64,000 bases of DNA from Armillaria gallica (GCA_037576215.1 JBANDB010000005.1:2046001-2110000), one strand, 5' to 3'. Positions 1 to 11,159 are shown, counted from the stretch's first letter. The notes: a model not told the origin generated them from the letters alone. A program made the numbers and translations.

Positions 1-3
1 ACA

Positions 4-282
4 ATGGTGAGGAATTGTTGTCAACGTATCGGACGGACAGGCCGTAAGAGTCTTAAAAGAGCCCTTCGATCAGCGAAGGTCACTCAATGCCCCGTAGATC
101 TACAAACGCTGGAGCCTCGACTTGTTTTCGTCTACACGAAAAAGAGAGACCCGGCGCGCAGGATCGGGAGGGAAGGTAACAGGATACGATATGATAAAAT
201 TGCAGAAGTGCTCAAGCAGAAAGGCGTCAATGGAACGAAGACATATCTTGCTGAAGAATTATATAAGAACTATTCATTATGA
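4..282 (+). CDS. Basic reading frame at the left edge, possible helicase fragment
   Basis: Open frame of 92 codons starting with ATG, possibly the 3' exon of a gene that begins outside the window. Residues 7-15 read QRIGRTGRK, which resembles motif VI of SF2 helicases (QRxGRxGR). The rest is lysine/arginine rich and shows no further helicase motif. The ATG is followed directly by a GT, so the true exon start cannot be decided here. It may be the tail of a helicase gene, a relic, or a chance match. I do not assign a function. Confidence 0.2.
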   Translation: MVRNCCQRIGRTGRKSLKRALRSAKVTQCPVDLQTLEPRLVFVYTKKRDPARRIGREGNRIRYDKIAEVLKQKGVNGTKTYLAEELYKNYSL

Positions 283-412
283 ACACGTCGGAGGTATTGG
301 AAGTTCAGTTTCAAGTTTTTAATGAACTAGCACCGAGCATACAACATATTCATAACAGTAAATGTACTGGTAACCAAGAAAGTAGGTAGTAGTACATATG
401 AACAGGGGTGAA

Positions 413-1936
413 CTACGCTACCGACGCGAAACATTTGGTTCCTCGCTCCGTCAGTAACCTCATCCGTTCATAGGTTGTGTGAGCAAAGGGTCCCATGCCA
501 AGAGTGACGTTCTCCAGCTTCTCCCTAGCCTCAATCATATCCATTACAGACGTCTCATCCAATTCAGAAAACCATATGAGCTCCAAAACCTTCAATTTCG
601 GCGCTACTTCTTCATCAGAAAACTGCAGACAAAACATCTCTGATACGGCGTGTGGCGCATCCTCGATGTCATCACTAAATCCGTATTCAAACCCACGCCA
701 TATCATCGGCCTCTCGCGCGACTCGTGTACCACCAACTCCTCCAATAAAGGTACAACCTCCAACAGGCTTATCAGTTCGCTAGCCCACATCACAACACCC
801 TTCAAAACAAGTTTACGCAGCATCGCCGTCGCTTCGGAACGGACGACAAGTGACTTGAGACATGCAGGAATGAAAGTCCTTGCATTCATGGGATACGGTT
901 CGATCACCTCCAGCGTGCGTAACTGGGGCATCTCAAGCGCAGCCAAAAAAGATGAGAACACGACCCCCTCACTAATTTCTCCGAAAACGACCGTAAGCCA
1001 GCGTAGGTTGGTCCTCAATAGCGGAAACCCATGCTGCTGCGCTGTGTCTGGTTTCGTGTCTTGCAGCACGAGCCTCTCCACATTGAACAAGGAACCAATT
1101 GTTGGTATGAGCCTTCCGTAAGGTATACTTTGGAGGACAACGGTCTTTACGGTCTGTTGTTTTCCTAATCGGGGAAGCAAGGAATACAAGAGGGGATGAA
1201 GGACGGCGCCTTTGAACTGTATGTGTTTGAGCGTCGTGGCTGATGCGAAGCCATCGCAGACGTTACTCGTGCCCCGTGCAAGGTCTTCCAACGTCAGCGT
1301 CTCCAGCATTGGAAAGCCGGTGATAGCGAGGTCAAACACGGTGTAAAGAGGCGCAATATTGCCGGAGGAAAGGTTCAGCGCGAGGTGTCGCCATCGCGCA
1401 GCGTGAGGGATAAGGAGAGGGATAATGATGTTCGAAAGACGACGCAGAATGCGCTCATGCGACGAGCGAGGGTCGCGACTTGGGACAGGTGGCGGAAAGC
1501 GTAAGCGGATGGAAAGAGGAGCAGTCTTGGATCTCTCTGCATATCTTTCTACCAGTCTTTCGAGCTTACCGCTATCCCTTCCACCTCTGTCGAGGCGAGG
1601 AATAAAATTGATGTCGATGCACGCCCATGCAGATGGCATGTCGAGCACTATTTCGCGCCAGCGCGTGCAAACCGACGCGATGACCATCGGTGTTGCAATC
1701 ATGATCAAGTTTCCTTGTAGCGGTGGGTCCGTGTGAGGGTCAGTGGCACAGGCGTAAGAAAAGATGGCGCATAGTAACTCGGTGGGAAAGAGTGTTAGGG
1801 TCTTGGTGGAAAGAAATTGTTCGAGTGAAGTAGAAAGTGAGGACATCAGCTGCTGGTATTGGGTATAGATTAGACCGGGAGCTAATTGGGAGTATTCATG
1901 AGCATCTGAAAGGAGTCGTGCTACATGGGGATCCAT
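413..1936 (-). CDS. F-box-like protein
   Basis: Single open exon of about 507 residues. I start at the ATG at 1936 (MDPHVARLL); the frame runs further upstream, but that extension looks like untranslated sequence. Residues about 48-105 form an F-box-like module: LFPTELLCAIFSYAC, then SVCTRWREIVLDMPSAWACI, the usual F-box layout in Agaricomycetes. The remainder is leucine rich with irregular LRR-like segments such as FPMLETLTLEDLA and APKLKVLELIW. Members of this very large family act as substrate adaptors of SCF ubiquitin ligases through Skp1. No partner or target can be inferred from the neighbours. No internal stop or frameshift was seen. F-box membership is inferred from motif spacing only. 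Confidence 0.7.
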   Translation of the reverse strand: MDPHVARLLSDAHEYSQLAPGLIYTQYQQLMSSLSTSLEQFLSTKTLTLFPTELLCAIFSYACATDPHTDPPLQGNLIMIATPMVIASVCTRWREIVLDMPSAWACIDINFIPRLDRGGRDSGKLERLVERYAERSKTAPLSIRLRFPPPVPSRDPRSSHERILRRLSNIIIPLLIPHAARWRHLALNLSSGNIAPLYTVFDLAITGFPMLETLTLEDLARGTSNVCDGFASATTLKHIQFKGAVLHPLLYSLLPRLGKQQTVKTVVLQSIPYGRLIPTIGSLFNVERLVLQDTKPDTAQQHGFPLLRTNLRWLTVVFGEISEGVVFSSFLAALEMPQLRTLEVIEPYPMNARTFIPACLKSLVVRSEATAMLRKLVLKGVVMWASELISLLEVVPLLEELVVHESRERPMIWRGFEYGFSDDIEDAPHAVSEMFCLQFSDEEVAPKLKVLELIWFSELDETSVMDMIEAREKLENVTLGMGPFAHTTYERMRLLTERGTKCFASVA

Positions 1937-2304
1937 GATAAAATGTTGTAGTGAAAGGGTGGGAAAATACGTCGCAAGGTCAAAAGAACTAAACAAAAAG
2001 TAAACACAGAGCCAATATTTTGAGAACACATATAAACACACCTTCCTACGGAGCACTGCCTGCAGACAAGACCAATGTCTGCGGGACGTCCTCAACAAAC
2101 AACGTTGAAGATGGTGGTGGGTAACCAAGCGCTACCTCGGAACCGAATCGGGATTACGGATTACATAGTGAGTCGTTTCGGTGCGCGGGAGGATCGGGCC
2201 GTGCCACGTGAGCGGAGTGTGAAAACAGCGGACAAAAACCTCCGAGTCACCGATATACTTATCCGTGAGCACTAAGCGCTAAGCACTAAAGGGAACTCAC
2301 CGAT

Positions 2305-2573
2305 ACGCATCGCTTTGTGCCACACAAATCGGCCCACGTTGTCCTATCTTCTTCAGTAACGCCTCCCAACGCTCCTTCCGGCACAACAACTACTGTTATC
2401 GGCACTTTCACCGTCCTCGTCCACTGCCATGATGTGCCATCAATTCGATGGACGCCACGCCCGTCTCGTCAATGGCCAAATTGTACACAAACACGGCGTT
2501 GGCTGTGAGAAATCCTTTGATATTGTGGATAGCATTGCCGAAGATATCGCTGGCATAGACGCCCTTCCAGGGA
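2305..2573 (-). pseudogene. Relic of an NRPS-like thioesterase domain
   Basis: About 270 bp aligns closely with the thioesterase part of the NRPS-like copy A (8485-8755), over the segment equivalent to 'VPITVVV' through 'ADLG'. Small insertions (for example CATGAT near 2430) break the frame, so it cannot encode the domain. Both ends stop abruptly with no matching adenylation or carrier sequence beside it. It is a dispersed fragment of the gene family in the 8-26 kb array. Confidence 0.75.
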
Positions 2574-3468
2574 CGCGTCCGAACGTCTGCTTATATAATC
2601 GATGACTTTCGTAAACTATTCCGGCCCGGCGTTCTGGCCGCATTTTCTGATTGATCGAACGGGGTAAGCTCTCCAGCACCTCATATAATGCTACTGGCAG
2701 CGTTAACGTCACTCGCACAGTGCTCTCTACTTTTTGATATCCAGCGAGGTGTCTCCAGGACTTGTAAACTTGTTTGGCGTTTTCTTGTGGTAGACTCCTG
2801 TGAGGGCGCGTAGAAGTTCTGGAGTACGATCTTTGTAGTAGGTACCCATGGATATTTCTCACCCTGATATTTATAGGATAATCTCTTTGCTGTTCTCTGA
2901 CTTTACGCTATCTTACAGCAGTTCCTATGCTCTACGATCCTGAAGCTGCCCTTTTGCTGATTCGTGAACCTTTGAACATCGAAGCATAGTAGTCAGGTTT
3001 ACTTAAGCCTCTCGCATGTTTTCACAAAGCTTGGGAGCTTTCGAAAACGATACAAAGCTCCCTTGTTATGTACTTGGCAATAAGCATCTGTAACTCAGTC
3101 AAACCCAGCATCGAACTATTTCCCAGCGGGAACGCGCTTGGAGAACTTGAAAACCGCGCAAAGTTCAATTGCCTCAGATGCCCTGATGGCTTAATAGGCG
3201 CCCAACCCGAAAAGGAAGGATTGAAATACCGTGGGTAGTAATCAGATTGCTCTCACTGTCAGGCTCCTGAAAGTGCTGTACCTTGTCTCCCCCGTACCTT
3301 GCCGTCTCGATCGCTGTCATCTCAACTACACTTGTCCTTTCCTAAGGTAATTCCAAGTTCTTGATGGCTCCATGGAACCGCAAATCCTTCTCTGCGTATT
3401 TGGAAACGCGCTAGCTTATATTGCCTCTCCAACGCGCTACTTGCCAAAACCTCCACTGATCATTGATC
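2574..3468. other. Intergenic, no supported gene
   Basis: Short frames on both strands, including one at 2640-2862 on the minus strand, show no recognisable domain or conserved partner. The right part is the presumed promoter of the small gene at 3469. Confidence 0.5.
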
Positions 3469-3809
3469 ATGCCTCAATTAGGAATGGTGAGCGTTGTTTG
3501 CACTGTCATAATATCTAATTCTCCAGCATATCCTGATGATATATTCAGGACGATCTCCTCGTCGACACTCGCATGAACGCCTCACAGAGCGCCATTATCG
3601 GACGAATCATACAGCTCGAACGATTTGAAAAGAAAATGGCCGAGGAGTATGGAATGGCAGGCGACATTGACTCAGTCGCTGTGCTACAGAAGGCAATAGA
3701 AGAAGCCGTCGGAGCTTCTCCAGATACCCAGGTTGAGAAGGTTCAGACGGCTGAGGCTCTCACTCTACTGAGGAGACTTCGGGATAGTCTAAGGTGCATG
3801 GAAATCTAA
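3469..3809 (+). CDS. Small standalone helical protein (EYGM domain), paralogue of the caspase N-domain
   Basis: Two exons: 3469-3486 (ATG plus five codons) and 3549-3809. The 62-bp intron has a GTGAGC donor and TTCAG acceptor and is in phase. The product has about 92 residues, charged and helix/coiled-coil prone, with no signal peptide or membrane segment. The core 'RIIQLERFEKK..EEYGM', then 'EKVQTAEALTLLRRLR', matches residues 58-140 of the caspase encoded opposite at 4837-6362 ('RIAVLEDFEKA..KEYGM', 'EKVRTAETLDILFRLR'). The genes converge, 1.0 kb apart. An alternative splice (3794-3847, CTAAT branch point, CCCAG acceptor) would replace the last four residues and end at 3890. Function is unknown. 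A homotypic adaptor or decoy for the caspase is my inference; a truncated caspase paralogue that lost its protease exon is the main alternative. Confidence 0.65.
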
Positions 3810-3890
3810 GCAGTTTTGTTAAGCGACCAGTGCTAATTCGTTCCCAGGTCAGGGTTAATACCATTGCCTCATCATTCCGGTATTCGGTAG

Positions 3891-4836
3891 AAGAATTCAT
3901 GAACTACCGATAGAGGCCGATCGACTTGCACTTTCACCACCCATTTTGTGTATACCCCAATCAATCATTTTTTCCTCATTGAGAAAACTATGTTTAACTG
4001 CAGCAGGTGCACTTCTACTAAGAAGTGGTGGACTTCGTTGCTATTCAATCTCCCAGCATACTCAATGCCTACAACAAAGCTCGGCATGAAGGGCCCTTTC
4101 CAACCAACACTAAAGCACAACTTTCACCCAACACGTCTCCCCCCGCCTCATCCCATACATACATGTCCTTCGAGTAAGCCACTATAGGGTACGATGGCCC
4201 TAGTATCCATCCGTCCCTACACTGACATCGCGGCTCATCATGTAAATAAGCTTTAAGAGATACTCGCGGGAGTGATTGACGCACAGTCCAGTAGGATCAG
4301 CCCCACTACCGCCGGCGTCTAGGTGGTTCAAGACGATTGTACCGACTTGAAGCCTCTCAAGCTGTCCCGAATATGCCCTATCCTTGTAACCTCTTTTCAA
4401 CTGTCCATCCGATCCGACTCCATCAACAGGATGATCTCGTCTTCTGTCTCACTCACCCGGCCAAGATTCAACATTAGCCATCCCAGCATCCGGTTGCCGG
4501 CGATAGTTTACTAGTAAAAGGTTTATTGAGTGCATAGCCGCCTTCTCAGTTCTGGATGGGTGAGGCACAATCACCTAGTTGACTACGCTACTCAAATATA
4601 AGAACCATAGTATAATTAACTACTGTTATCCGACAATACGCTAGCGTAGTACATACAAATTTTTTTTTGGTATTCCTATTCAAACACTTTATAAAATAAA
4701 CGACGCCTGATCGTGTTACAATTAGTAAGTAAAATAACCATAAAAAGGAAAGTAAAAGATCCCGTATCATTCGTTTGTCGCATCATCATGCAGCACCTGC
4801 ATCTTCAGGCGTACATAATCGCCGTTGCGATATAAA
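3891..4836. other. Intergenic between convergent small gene and caspase
   Basis: No caspase coding sequence follows the small gene on the plus strand, so it stands alone. A minus-strand frame around 4200-4430 (V/L-D-G-V-G-S-D-G then KRGYKDRAY) is open for about 75 codons but lacks an ATG and matches no family I recognise. The rest is AT-rich. Confidence 0.4.
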
Positions 4837-6362
4837 TTATCTGCCAGGGAAGGGCCGGTCAGTCCATAGATAGGTATTTATGTGGACTCCAGCGGCACAG
4901 GGCGTTTGCAGTAACTCTCGAGGGATTTGAAGAGCATTACAAATTCCCGCATAGGTGCAGCTCTTGCTCGCCTCCGACTTGAGTGCGCGCACGAGAGCTT
5001 CAGTGAAGATCCCATGCGTACCGTCTGAGTTCTGAACCTCGCGTGCATACTGGAAATCTTTGCATGCGGCGAGAAGAACATGAGACGACATGTCAGCAGA
5101 CCAGCCCGGCGCCAGGACTGAAGGAACATCAGACGAATGCTTTCGCAGACCTTCGTCTCCCTCTCGCAACATAGACTCCAAACTTGACATCTTGTCATCC
5201 ACGGCTGAAACCAGGGCCGGCAGTACCCGAGCGGTACCAATGGCATACGAAGGGCCTCGTGTAAGGCTGGCGGCATGGCAGCAATCAGCTATCACGGTGA
5301 TATTAGCTCCCTTTCGACGAACGAGAGTTAGAATGGCATTAAGCTCTCTGTCGCTGATGTCGCTGATGAGGCGGCCGTCTGTGTCGCGTTCATTACGATC
5401 GACAGGACAAATGGCCTCGATAGCTCCTATGTGTCCGCAAGTCTCTCTTGGGAAATACTCTTCGCATGAGTAAGAGGAACCATGTCCACTAAAGTAGACG
5501 ATGATGTTGTCACCCGGTTTAATGAGAGGATTGGCGCGAAGATTCAGGAGGATTTGAACAATATTTTTGCGTGAAGGAAAATTCATCGAGTTGACGTCTG
5601 GAAAATCTTGACATCCAGGGACGTCTCTCGAAGCCAGGAGAAGGTCAATCTGAGACCCCGGAACGTTAAGGTCATTGATAAGATAGCGAGTCATCGTCCT
5701 CGCATCAGAGACGCAACCACGCAAAGGCGAGAAGGGATACGCGTCGATGCCTATAATGACAGCCCAAAACCGAGATCCTTCTGGCGATCTCACGGGCTAA
5801 CGGATGAGTACTTCGTCAGAATACAGGAATAGAGCGAAGGAAGCTACAAACGCACTTTAGAACATGCCAAATTCTGCTGGTTAGCAGAAAGAGACGGCGA
5901 CGACCCAGGCGAGGGATGCAGCTGAAGAGTCATTGCAAGGCGCCGAAGCCTGAACAGGATGTCGAGAGTTTCGGCTGTTCGCACCTTCTCTTCTTTCCCA
6001 TCCTCAGATTTCGCCAACGCATCCATCGCCTCCCTCTTGGCTCTCTCTCTAATAGCGAAGTCGGAGTCAGGAGATTCTTCTGGCATCCCATATTCTTTCC
6101 CCCTCGCCTTTTCAAAGTCTTCAAGTACAGCGATCCGTTGAGTGATATTCTCAAAATCATCGATTGGCATATTGCCATGATAATGATCCTGTTGGACTGT
6201 CAGAGCGATCCGTTCACTTGCGAAGCCATAACTACATACTAAGGAGTAACCGAATTCCTGGAACTTGAAGGGGTGCAGATTTTTTGGTCTGAAGGGCGAC
6301 GACGGGGCCGGTACTTCAGAGGGCCTCGATAGTGAGGGAGGCTCGAGGGTATCAGCCTGCAT
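4837..6362 (-). CDS. Caspase-fold (C14) protease with N-terminal EYGM helical domain
   Basis: Three exons give 471 residues: 6362-6240, 6188-5856 and 5796-4837. Intron 1 (GTATGT donor, CTCTGAC branch, CAACAG end) is 51 bp and in frame, so retention would still be readable. Intron 2 (GTGCGT, TTCTGAC, GTTAG, 59 bp) is needed because a TAG sits just before the protease exon, whose only apparent start is GTG. Residues 1-41 are proline rich. Residues 50-140 are the helical EYGM domain shared with the gene at 3469. Residues 160-471 are a caspase fold with catalytic His257 (YFSGHGS) and Cys325 (ADCCHA), plus the p10-like HGIFTEALVRAL. Fungal metacaspase-type enzymes cleave after Arg/Lys in stress and death responses; specificity here is untested. 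The usual DCCHSG is DCCHAA. Confidence 0.85.
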
Positions 6363-6692
6363 CGACGGCACAGAAGATTTTACATCAACATGGGCGTGAC
6401 TCGGAGGAAATGTTCGAGTACGCCGTGGAATACTTTAGGTAACAGGCTTTTGTTCTGTTCCAATAATATCAATAGACAACAAACAATTTTCAACACTGTG
6501 CGTGTGAACTCATATCCGAATTTATACAAAAGGCTGCGCCTGCGGTAGATGTGGCATTGGCATTAGTCGACCATACTTGTAGTGCTAGAAACATTTGGCT
6601 ATCCGGAAAAAGCGAAGGGTACGAAATCCGAACGAAGTAAGACTAGTTACAAAATATACCTTGTAGCATTCAAGCAGTAAATAATCAAGGTC

Positions 6693-7773
6693 TCAAAAGG
6701 AATCGCGATGCGACACATTCAGCTACGATATGTTGTCAGAAGAAAGAATAAATTATAGTTATCACTGTAGACAGAGTCTGAGATTTGGAGATACGAACAC
6801 AGGATCGACTCACCTTCGCTATTGCACGAGGAACATCCCACAGGCGGCTAGTGATTCCGTTTCCACGAATCACGGGTGTTTGCGAAGGAAGGGGACCGAT
6901 CTGGCTCATCAAGTCTTCATAAGTCATCGTATGATCAACATCCAACTCCAAAGCGTCAAGAAGTCCCTGTGTGAAGACACCGTGCGTCTCATTGCCACGG
7001 TCCACACAACATTCTAATGCAATTTCATACCAGGTACATGCCGAAAGAAAGACTCGAGAGGCGTTATGAAGATCGGCAGGCAGAATAGGTGGGACCTGAA
7101 ACAAGGTTCTCCCCATAGTTGGAAGCGAGTTTGTGTACCGAATCTTCCCCTTTCTACAGCTGAGAACATCGATGAAAGTTCCGCCATGACAACAATCAAG
7201 TACGACTGTGACATTAGCCCGTACTTCAGACAGAACGGCGTCCAAGTCCCGACTGCTGATATCCATGACCATCTCTCCGTTCGCAATGGTTCCCCGATCA
7301 ATGGGGCAGATTGCATCGACGACGTCTTCCTGTACAGCAGGAGCTCTGGAGTAAACAGATCCCGAGTACCGAGTGCCGTGTCCAGCATAGTACACGACTA
7401 GACAATCATTTTCTTCGGTATCGCGGGCTAATTCCCACAATGCTCGAAGGATGTTTGCTCGGGTGGGCAATTGTGGGGTGTGATCGGTTATGATAGTAGT
7501 GTCGTTGGGAAAGAATCCATAATGTTTGGTGAGCACACGATGAAACGCATGGACATCGTTCAGACAGCCATCAAGGGGATTTTGACTATATCCATTGATA
7601 CCGATGAGTAGCGCGCGACGCTGGAAGGTGCCCACCGAACGTGGTGGCTCAGAAACACCAGTAAAAGCTATGTGTATGGGGGAATAAATCGGCTCTTGGT
7701 AGCCTACTGGGGGTTTTGGCATACCCTCGAGATCTTCGATCACGGGCTGATACATGTTATAAACGAATGCCAT
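6693..7773 (-). CDS. Caspase-fold (C14) protease, second copy
   Basis: Exon 1 is 7773-6814 (ATG start). A 91-bp intron (GTGAGT donor, TTCTGAC branch, CGTAG end, 6723-6813) leads to a short last exon, 6722-6693, adding nine residues. Total is about 329. After a roughly 50-residue N-terminal tail the caspase domain begins (RRALLIGINGY). It has catalytic His132 (YYAGHGT), Cys195 (LDCCHGG), and the C-terminal HGVFTQGLLDAL typical of the Agaricomycete caspase family. It lacks the EYGM domain of the neighbouring gene at 4837-6362; the two are in the same orientation, 331 bp apart. Sequence identity outside the catalytic motifs is modest, so this is an old paralogue rather than a recent duplicate. 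Confidence 0.85.
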
Positions 7774-8395
7774 CTTACCTTGAAAGAGGCATGACTCACC
7801 CAGAACATCTAGTCCGCTCTGAAGGGCACAACCTAGCCAAAAAGGACGGAGTCCAACTGAACTTCATTGTATGCTTCAATCAGTAGTATATGAGCATGAG
7901 CAAAATGCACACCTACCGCAAGCGGTGGGTCCTAACACCGACTGCGCGATAAAGAGGCTGATGAAGAAACAGGACAGGATTTCGGATCTGCCACGTCGGC
8001 TGGACCTGGACAAGTGGCCTTTAAGTGTATAGACGCTAGCGGAAGATTTATCTTTGTGTAAATGTCACAAAGGGAACTCAATTTCGGGTAGGGTAATAGT
8101 TCTCATCTGTAGATATTTAATCGGAGCCTGAAATTGGCAACCTACTACGTACATCAGCCGTAACAAGTCGATTTCGGCTGTCGGGGGGTAGCGGAAAGTC
8201 CGAAGTTCATATGTACTACATATGCGGAGAGAGGGGATCAATGTGAATCAGAGAAAGCGACGTAGGATGACACAAAACTTCTTGAAAGAAGAGAGATAAG
8301 CGATCGGACTTATTTTTATCCGCCGGAAACAAAAAGTTCATTGTTCATCCAAATATGAATGAGTAAAGATATATATGGAAACGAATACCTAGCGC
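7774..8395. other. Intergenic between caspase 2 and NRPS-like copy A
   Basis: No frame with recognisable content. I looked for an upstream exon carrying the EYGM domain for the caspase at 6693-7773 and found none. Confidence 0.5.
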
Positions 8396-9222
8396 TCAGT
8401 ACTCAATAAGTGTCATGCAACAGCTGTAGAACAACTCCATCAAGAACTCGTAGTGACCTCCCTTGACGAAAACAACCCGCGCATCAGGCAGGCATCGCTT
8501 TGTGCCCAAATCGGCCCACGTTGTCCTATCTTCTTCGGTAACGCCTCCCAACGCTCCTTCCGGCACAACAACCACTGTTATCGGCACTTTCACCGTCCCC
8601 ATCCACTGTGCCATCAATTCGATGGACGCCACGCCCGTTTCGTCCGTGGTCAAAGCGTACACAAACTTGGCGATGGCAGTAAGAAATCCTTTGATATTGC
8701 GGATAGCATTTCGGAAAGCATCACTGGCATAGACGCCCTTCCAGCCATCCAAGAGAAGATTCTTCGCTCGCTGGAGCGTATCGCGATTAGAGTCGCGGTC
8801 CATGAGTCCTTCGATGGCACTCATGCCCATGTCGAGCATGTTCCGAATATTCTCCAGAATCCTTGGGTCAGAATTCCCTAACCTGTTGGCCGAGTACACG
8901 AGCATTGCTGGAAAGTGATCTAGCATGACGGCCTGAGTGACCTCATCCCCATTATCCTCAAAGAGTTTCAGAAGGACGACCGTAAGGAGGAGGCTGGACG
9001 AAGAGTAGGATGCAAAGCGATAGGGACCAAGAAGTCTTTCTGCTTTGATCTTTGCAAAATAGAAAGACGCCCACTGGGTAACGAATTCAGAGGTGTCTCG
9101 GGTGTAGTCCTGAATTTATCGGCATAGGATGCATACTCAACGTATACCCCTCCAACGCCTAAAATACCACAACGAAATGTCATCGAATTCTTTTCGTGTA
9201 AGAAAAGTGACTGACCATGAAA

Positions 9223-11159
9223 CCCCGATTCTTTCCGAACGTAGTGAGGAGAAGAGAGGGAATTGTCGTGCCTTCTGCGACCGTTTGCCCACCATAGACC
9301 GTGGGCAGGGGCTATTTGGACCTATTTGAATTCGCGTACTTGTGCTTCTGGTGCAAACAAGCTATTTGTCATGTTTCCCCATATTCCCCCGAGACTGCGG
9401 TGTCGCTCGTTGGCGAGATTTGTCCTTATAAACGGTTATATCCCTTTACCCCCCTTCCCCACCGTAATACACCTTCAGTGTTCATGTACATGTTTCCAAC
9501 CCAATCACTTCCTTGACATCGCTAACTCCGAAATAGCTTCCCTATTTGTTACCTATGATACATTAGTGTTTTATTTCGTTCTCTAGACAAAGGACCCCCG
9601 TTTCCAGTTGAACACTATTGCTGCTCGGCAGCGCGCCTCAGGCACTTATACTGCGCTATGGAACAGGCCACTTGCTAAGCTCTTTCTTCTCGGAGTCATC
9701 AGCCATTTGGTTGCAAAAACAGATTCAACCACCACCATGCTCTTTGTCGTTGTTTTAAACCTCTTCATCCTTCATTTTTCCCACGAAAGCCGACAGCAAG
9801 TTACATACCGACCGTCACTCCCTTCCATTAACAGGTCTGTTTCATCGTCCGTCTATGAGAGACTAACAGCAAGCGACTAACAAAATTGCAAAACTCGAAG
9901 TACGGTTCATTCATGTCACTTCTTGATCGTTCTAAACAGTTGTTTCAGAAAATTGCTCCTTAATTCATGGCTTTCACCACAGACACGGATGACAGGGACG
10001 TCCAAGGCACGTCTTGTATGAAGTAGATGTTCGATCGAAAGTAGATGTGATCTGACTGTGCTTGTCGACTGTCATTCTATACGTACATTTCGCAACAGTT
10101 GGAGCCCCTTCCGAGATGCATAGATCAAGGCATTGTCTCCATTATAAGCAGAGAACAGAAGTGCAGTACTTCGTCGCGCTGCAGGCCTCAACCTCCTGGC
10201 ACAAACTTGAATCGATGAAGAATCAGCTCTGGCTACAGAAAATGTAGATAGAGAGCCTCACAAGCTTCTATTCGCATATGGGCTTGACGATTGATCGGTG
10301 GACTTCTGCGTTGCCTGCGTGTATTCAGCATGGATGCACCTTTTGGTAAAAATCATCAATGAAGTCCTGCGCGACTCAGCACAAGGCGACAGCTTAACTA
10401 CCTACCAAGCAATCTACCTTCTCCGCTGCCTCCGTCCAGAAAAAAGGTCAATTTCCATGGATATACATGAAAGATCGCTGTACGTCTTCGAAAACTTTTC
10501 ACTCGGAAGAACGATGTCGTTAACTATCAATATGCAGTCTAGTGCAGAACGCAAGTGCATGTTCAAGTTCGCAAGGCCAACCGAAAGAAGCACAAGGGTG
10601 ATTATATATTTCAAAATAGAACTACGACGCTGCTGACTACTATTTCTGAAGGCATTATCGGATAAGATATAAAGAAGACCGACAATATACGTGTTTTTCT
10701 GCTTACCTGGCAGGTTCTGTAGCCTTGGTGAGAAAATGCGAGCTGGTGGCGGCCGAAGGCCACCACCGAGCGAGTCTTTTTCGAACCAAGTGTACGAGTC
10801 TTTGTCTTTACTTGGTTTTCTCCTAGATCGTTAACGGGTTATCGGCGATCGCTGTATTTAAAAATTTTCCACCTGTAATGTCCATCTTACCCTCTTGTTG
10901 TGCAACTTGGCACTCGCCAGTAATACTTACCAACGGTGGGAAGCTTGCTCAGTGAATATACTAAATTAATCAGTAAGCTCCTTTTATACTGGTAACTGCA
11001 GTCTGGTAGAATGTATCTGGAATATTCAACACAAAGTACTCCATATACCCAAGTATGGTGACAAAATAATGATGCCGAATGTTCAGGAATCTTCCGGCTT
11101 GTGCTTGAAGCAAACGGAAAAGAATCGGGGACCGGCGCGAGACGCGTCGCTACACGGAT
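9223..11159 (+). mobile_element. Non-autonomous Helitron inserted in NRPS-like copy A
   Basis: The 5' end is CCCCGATTCTTTCC (9223-9236). Near the 3' end lies its inverted copy (to 11130, with one extra A), then a hairpin (CGGCGCG/AGA/CGCGTCG, 11133-11149), then ten bases ending GGAT at 11159. Removing exactly this segment restores an in-frame codon junction matching copies B and C, so there is no target duplication. Terminal inverted repeats that are flush at the left but set inside at the right, a 3' hairpin and no duplication are features of Helitron2/Helentron-type rolling-circle elements. The first 110 bp and last 45 bp match the element at 45720-48632; the interior does not and codes for no Rep or helicase that I can see. 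Confidence 0.78.
11119..11159 (+). repeat. Helitron 3' terminus with hairpin (element 1)
   Basis: Subterminal inverted repeat AAGAATCGGGG, then a seven-pair stem with an AGA loop and a ten-base tail. The stem differs from that of element 2 but keeps its pairing. Confidence 0.7.

Noticed and set aside
495..1121. 208-codon plus-strand frame
   Set aside because: Lies entirely opposite the F-box exon and mirrors its codon structure.
2440..2862. 140-codon minus frame as an independent gene
   Set aside because: Its 3' half is the thioesterase relic read out of frame, and its start codon lies in unrelated sequence.
5791..5793. GTG as start of the caspase protease
   Set aside because: It is only the first alternative start after the TAG of a splice acceptor. 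The 59-bp intron with GTGCGT, CTGAC and GTTAG joins the frame to the upstream exon.
9260..11100. Several 60-110 codon frames inside Helitron 1
   Set aside because: No domain, no codon pattern, no counterpart in the second Helitron; treated as random frames or unidentified cargo.
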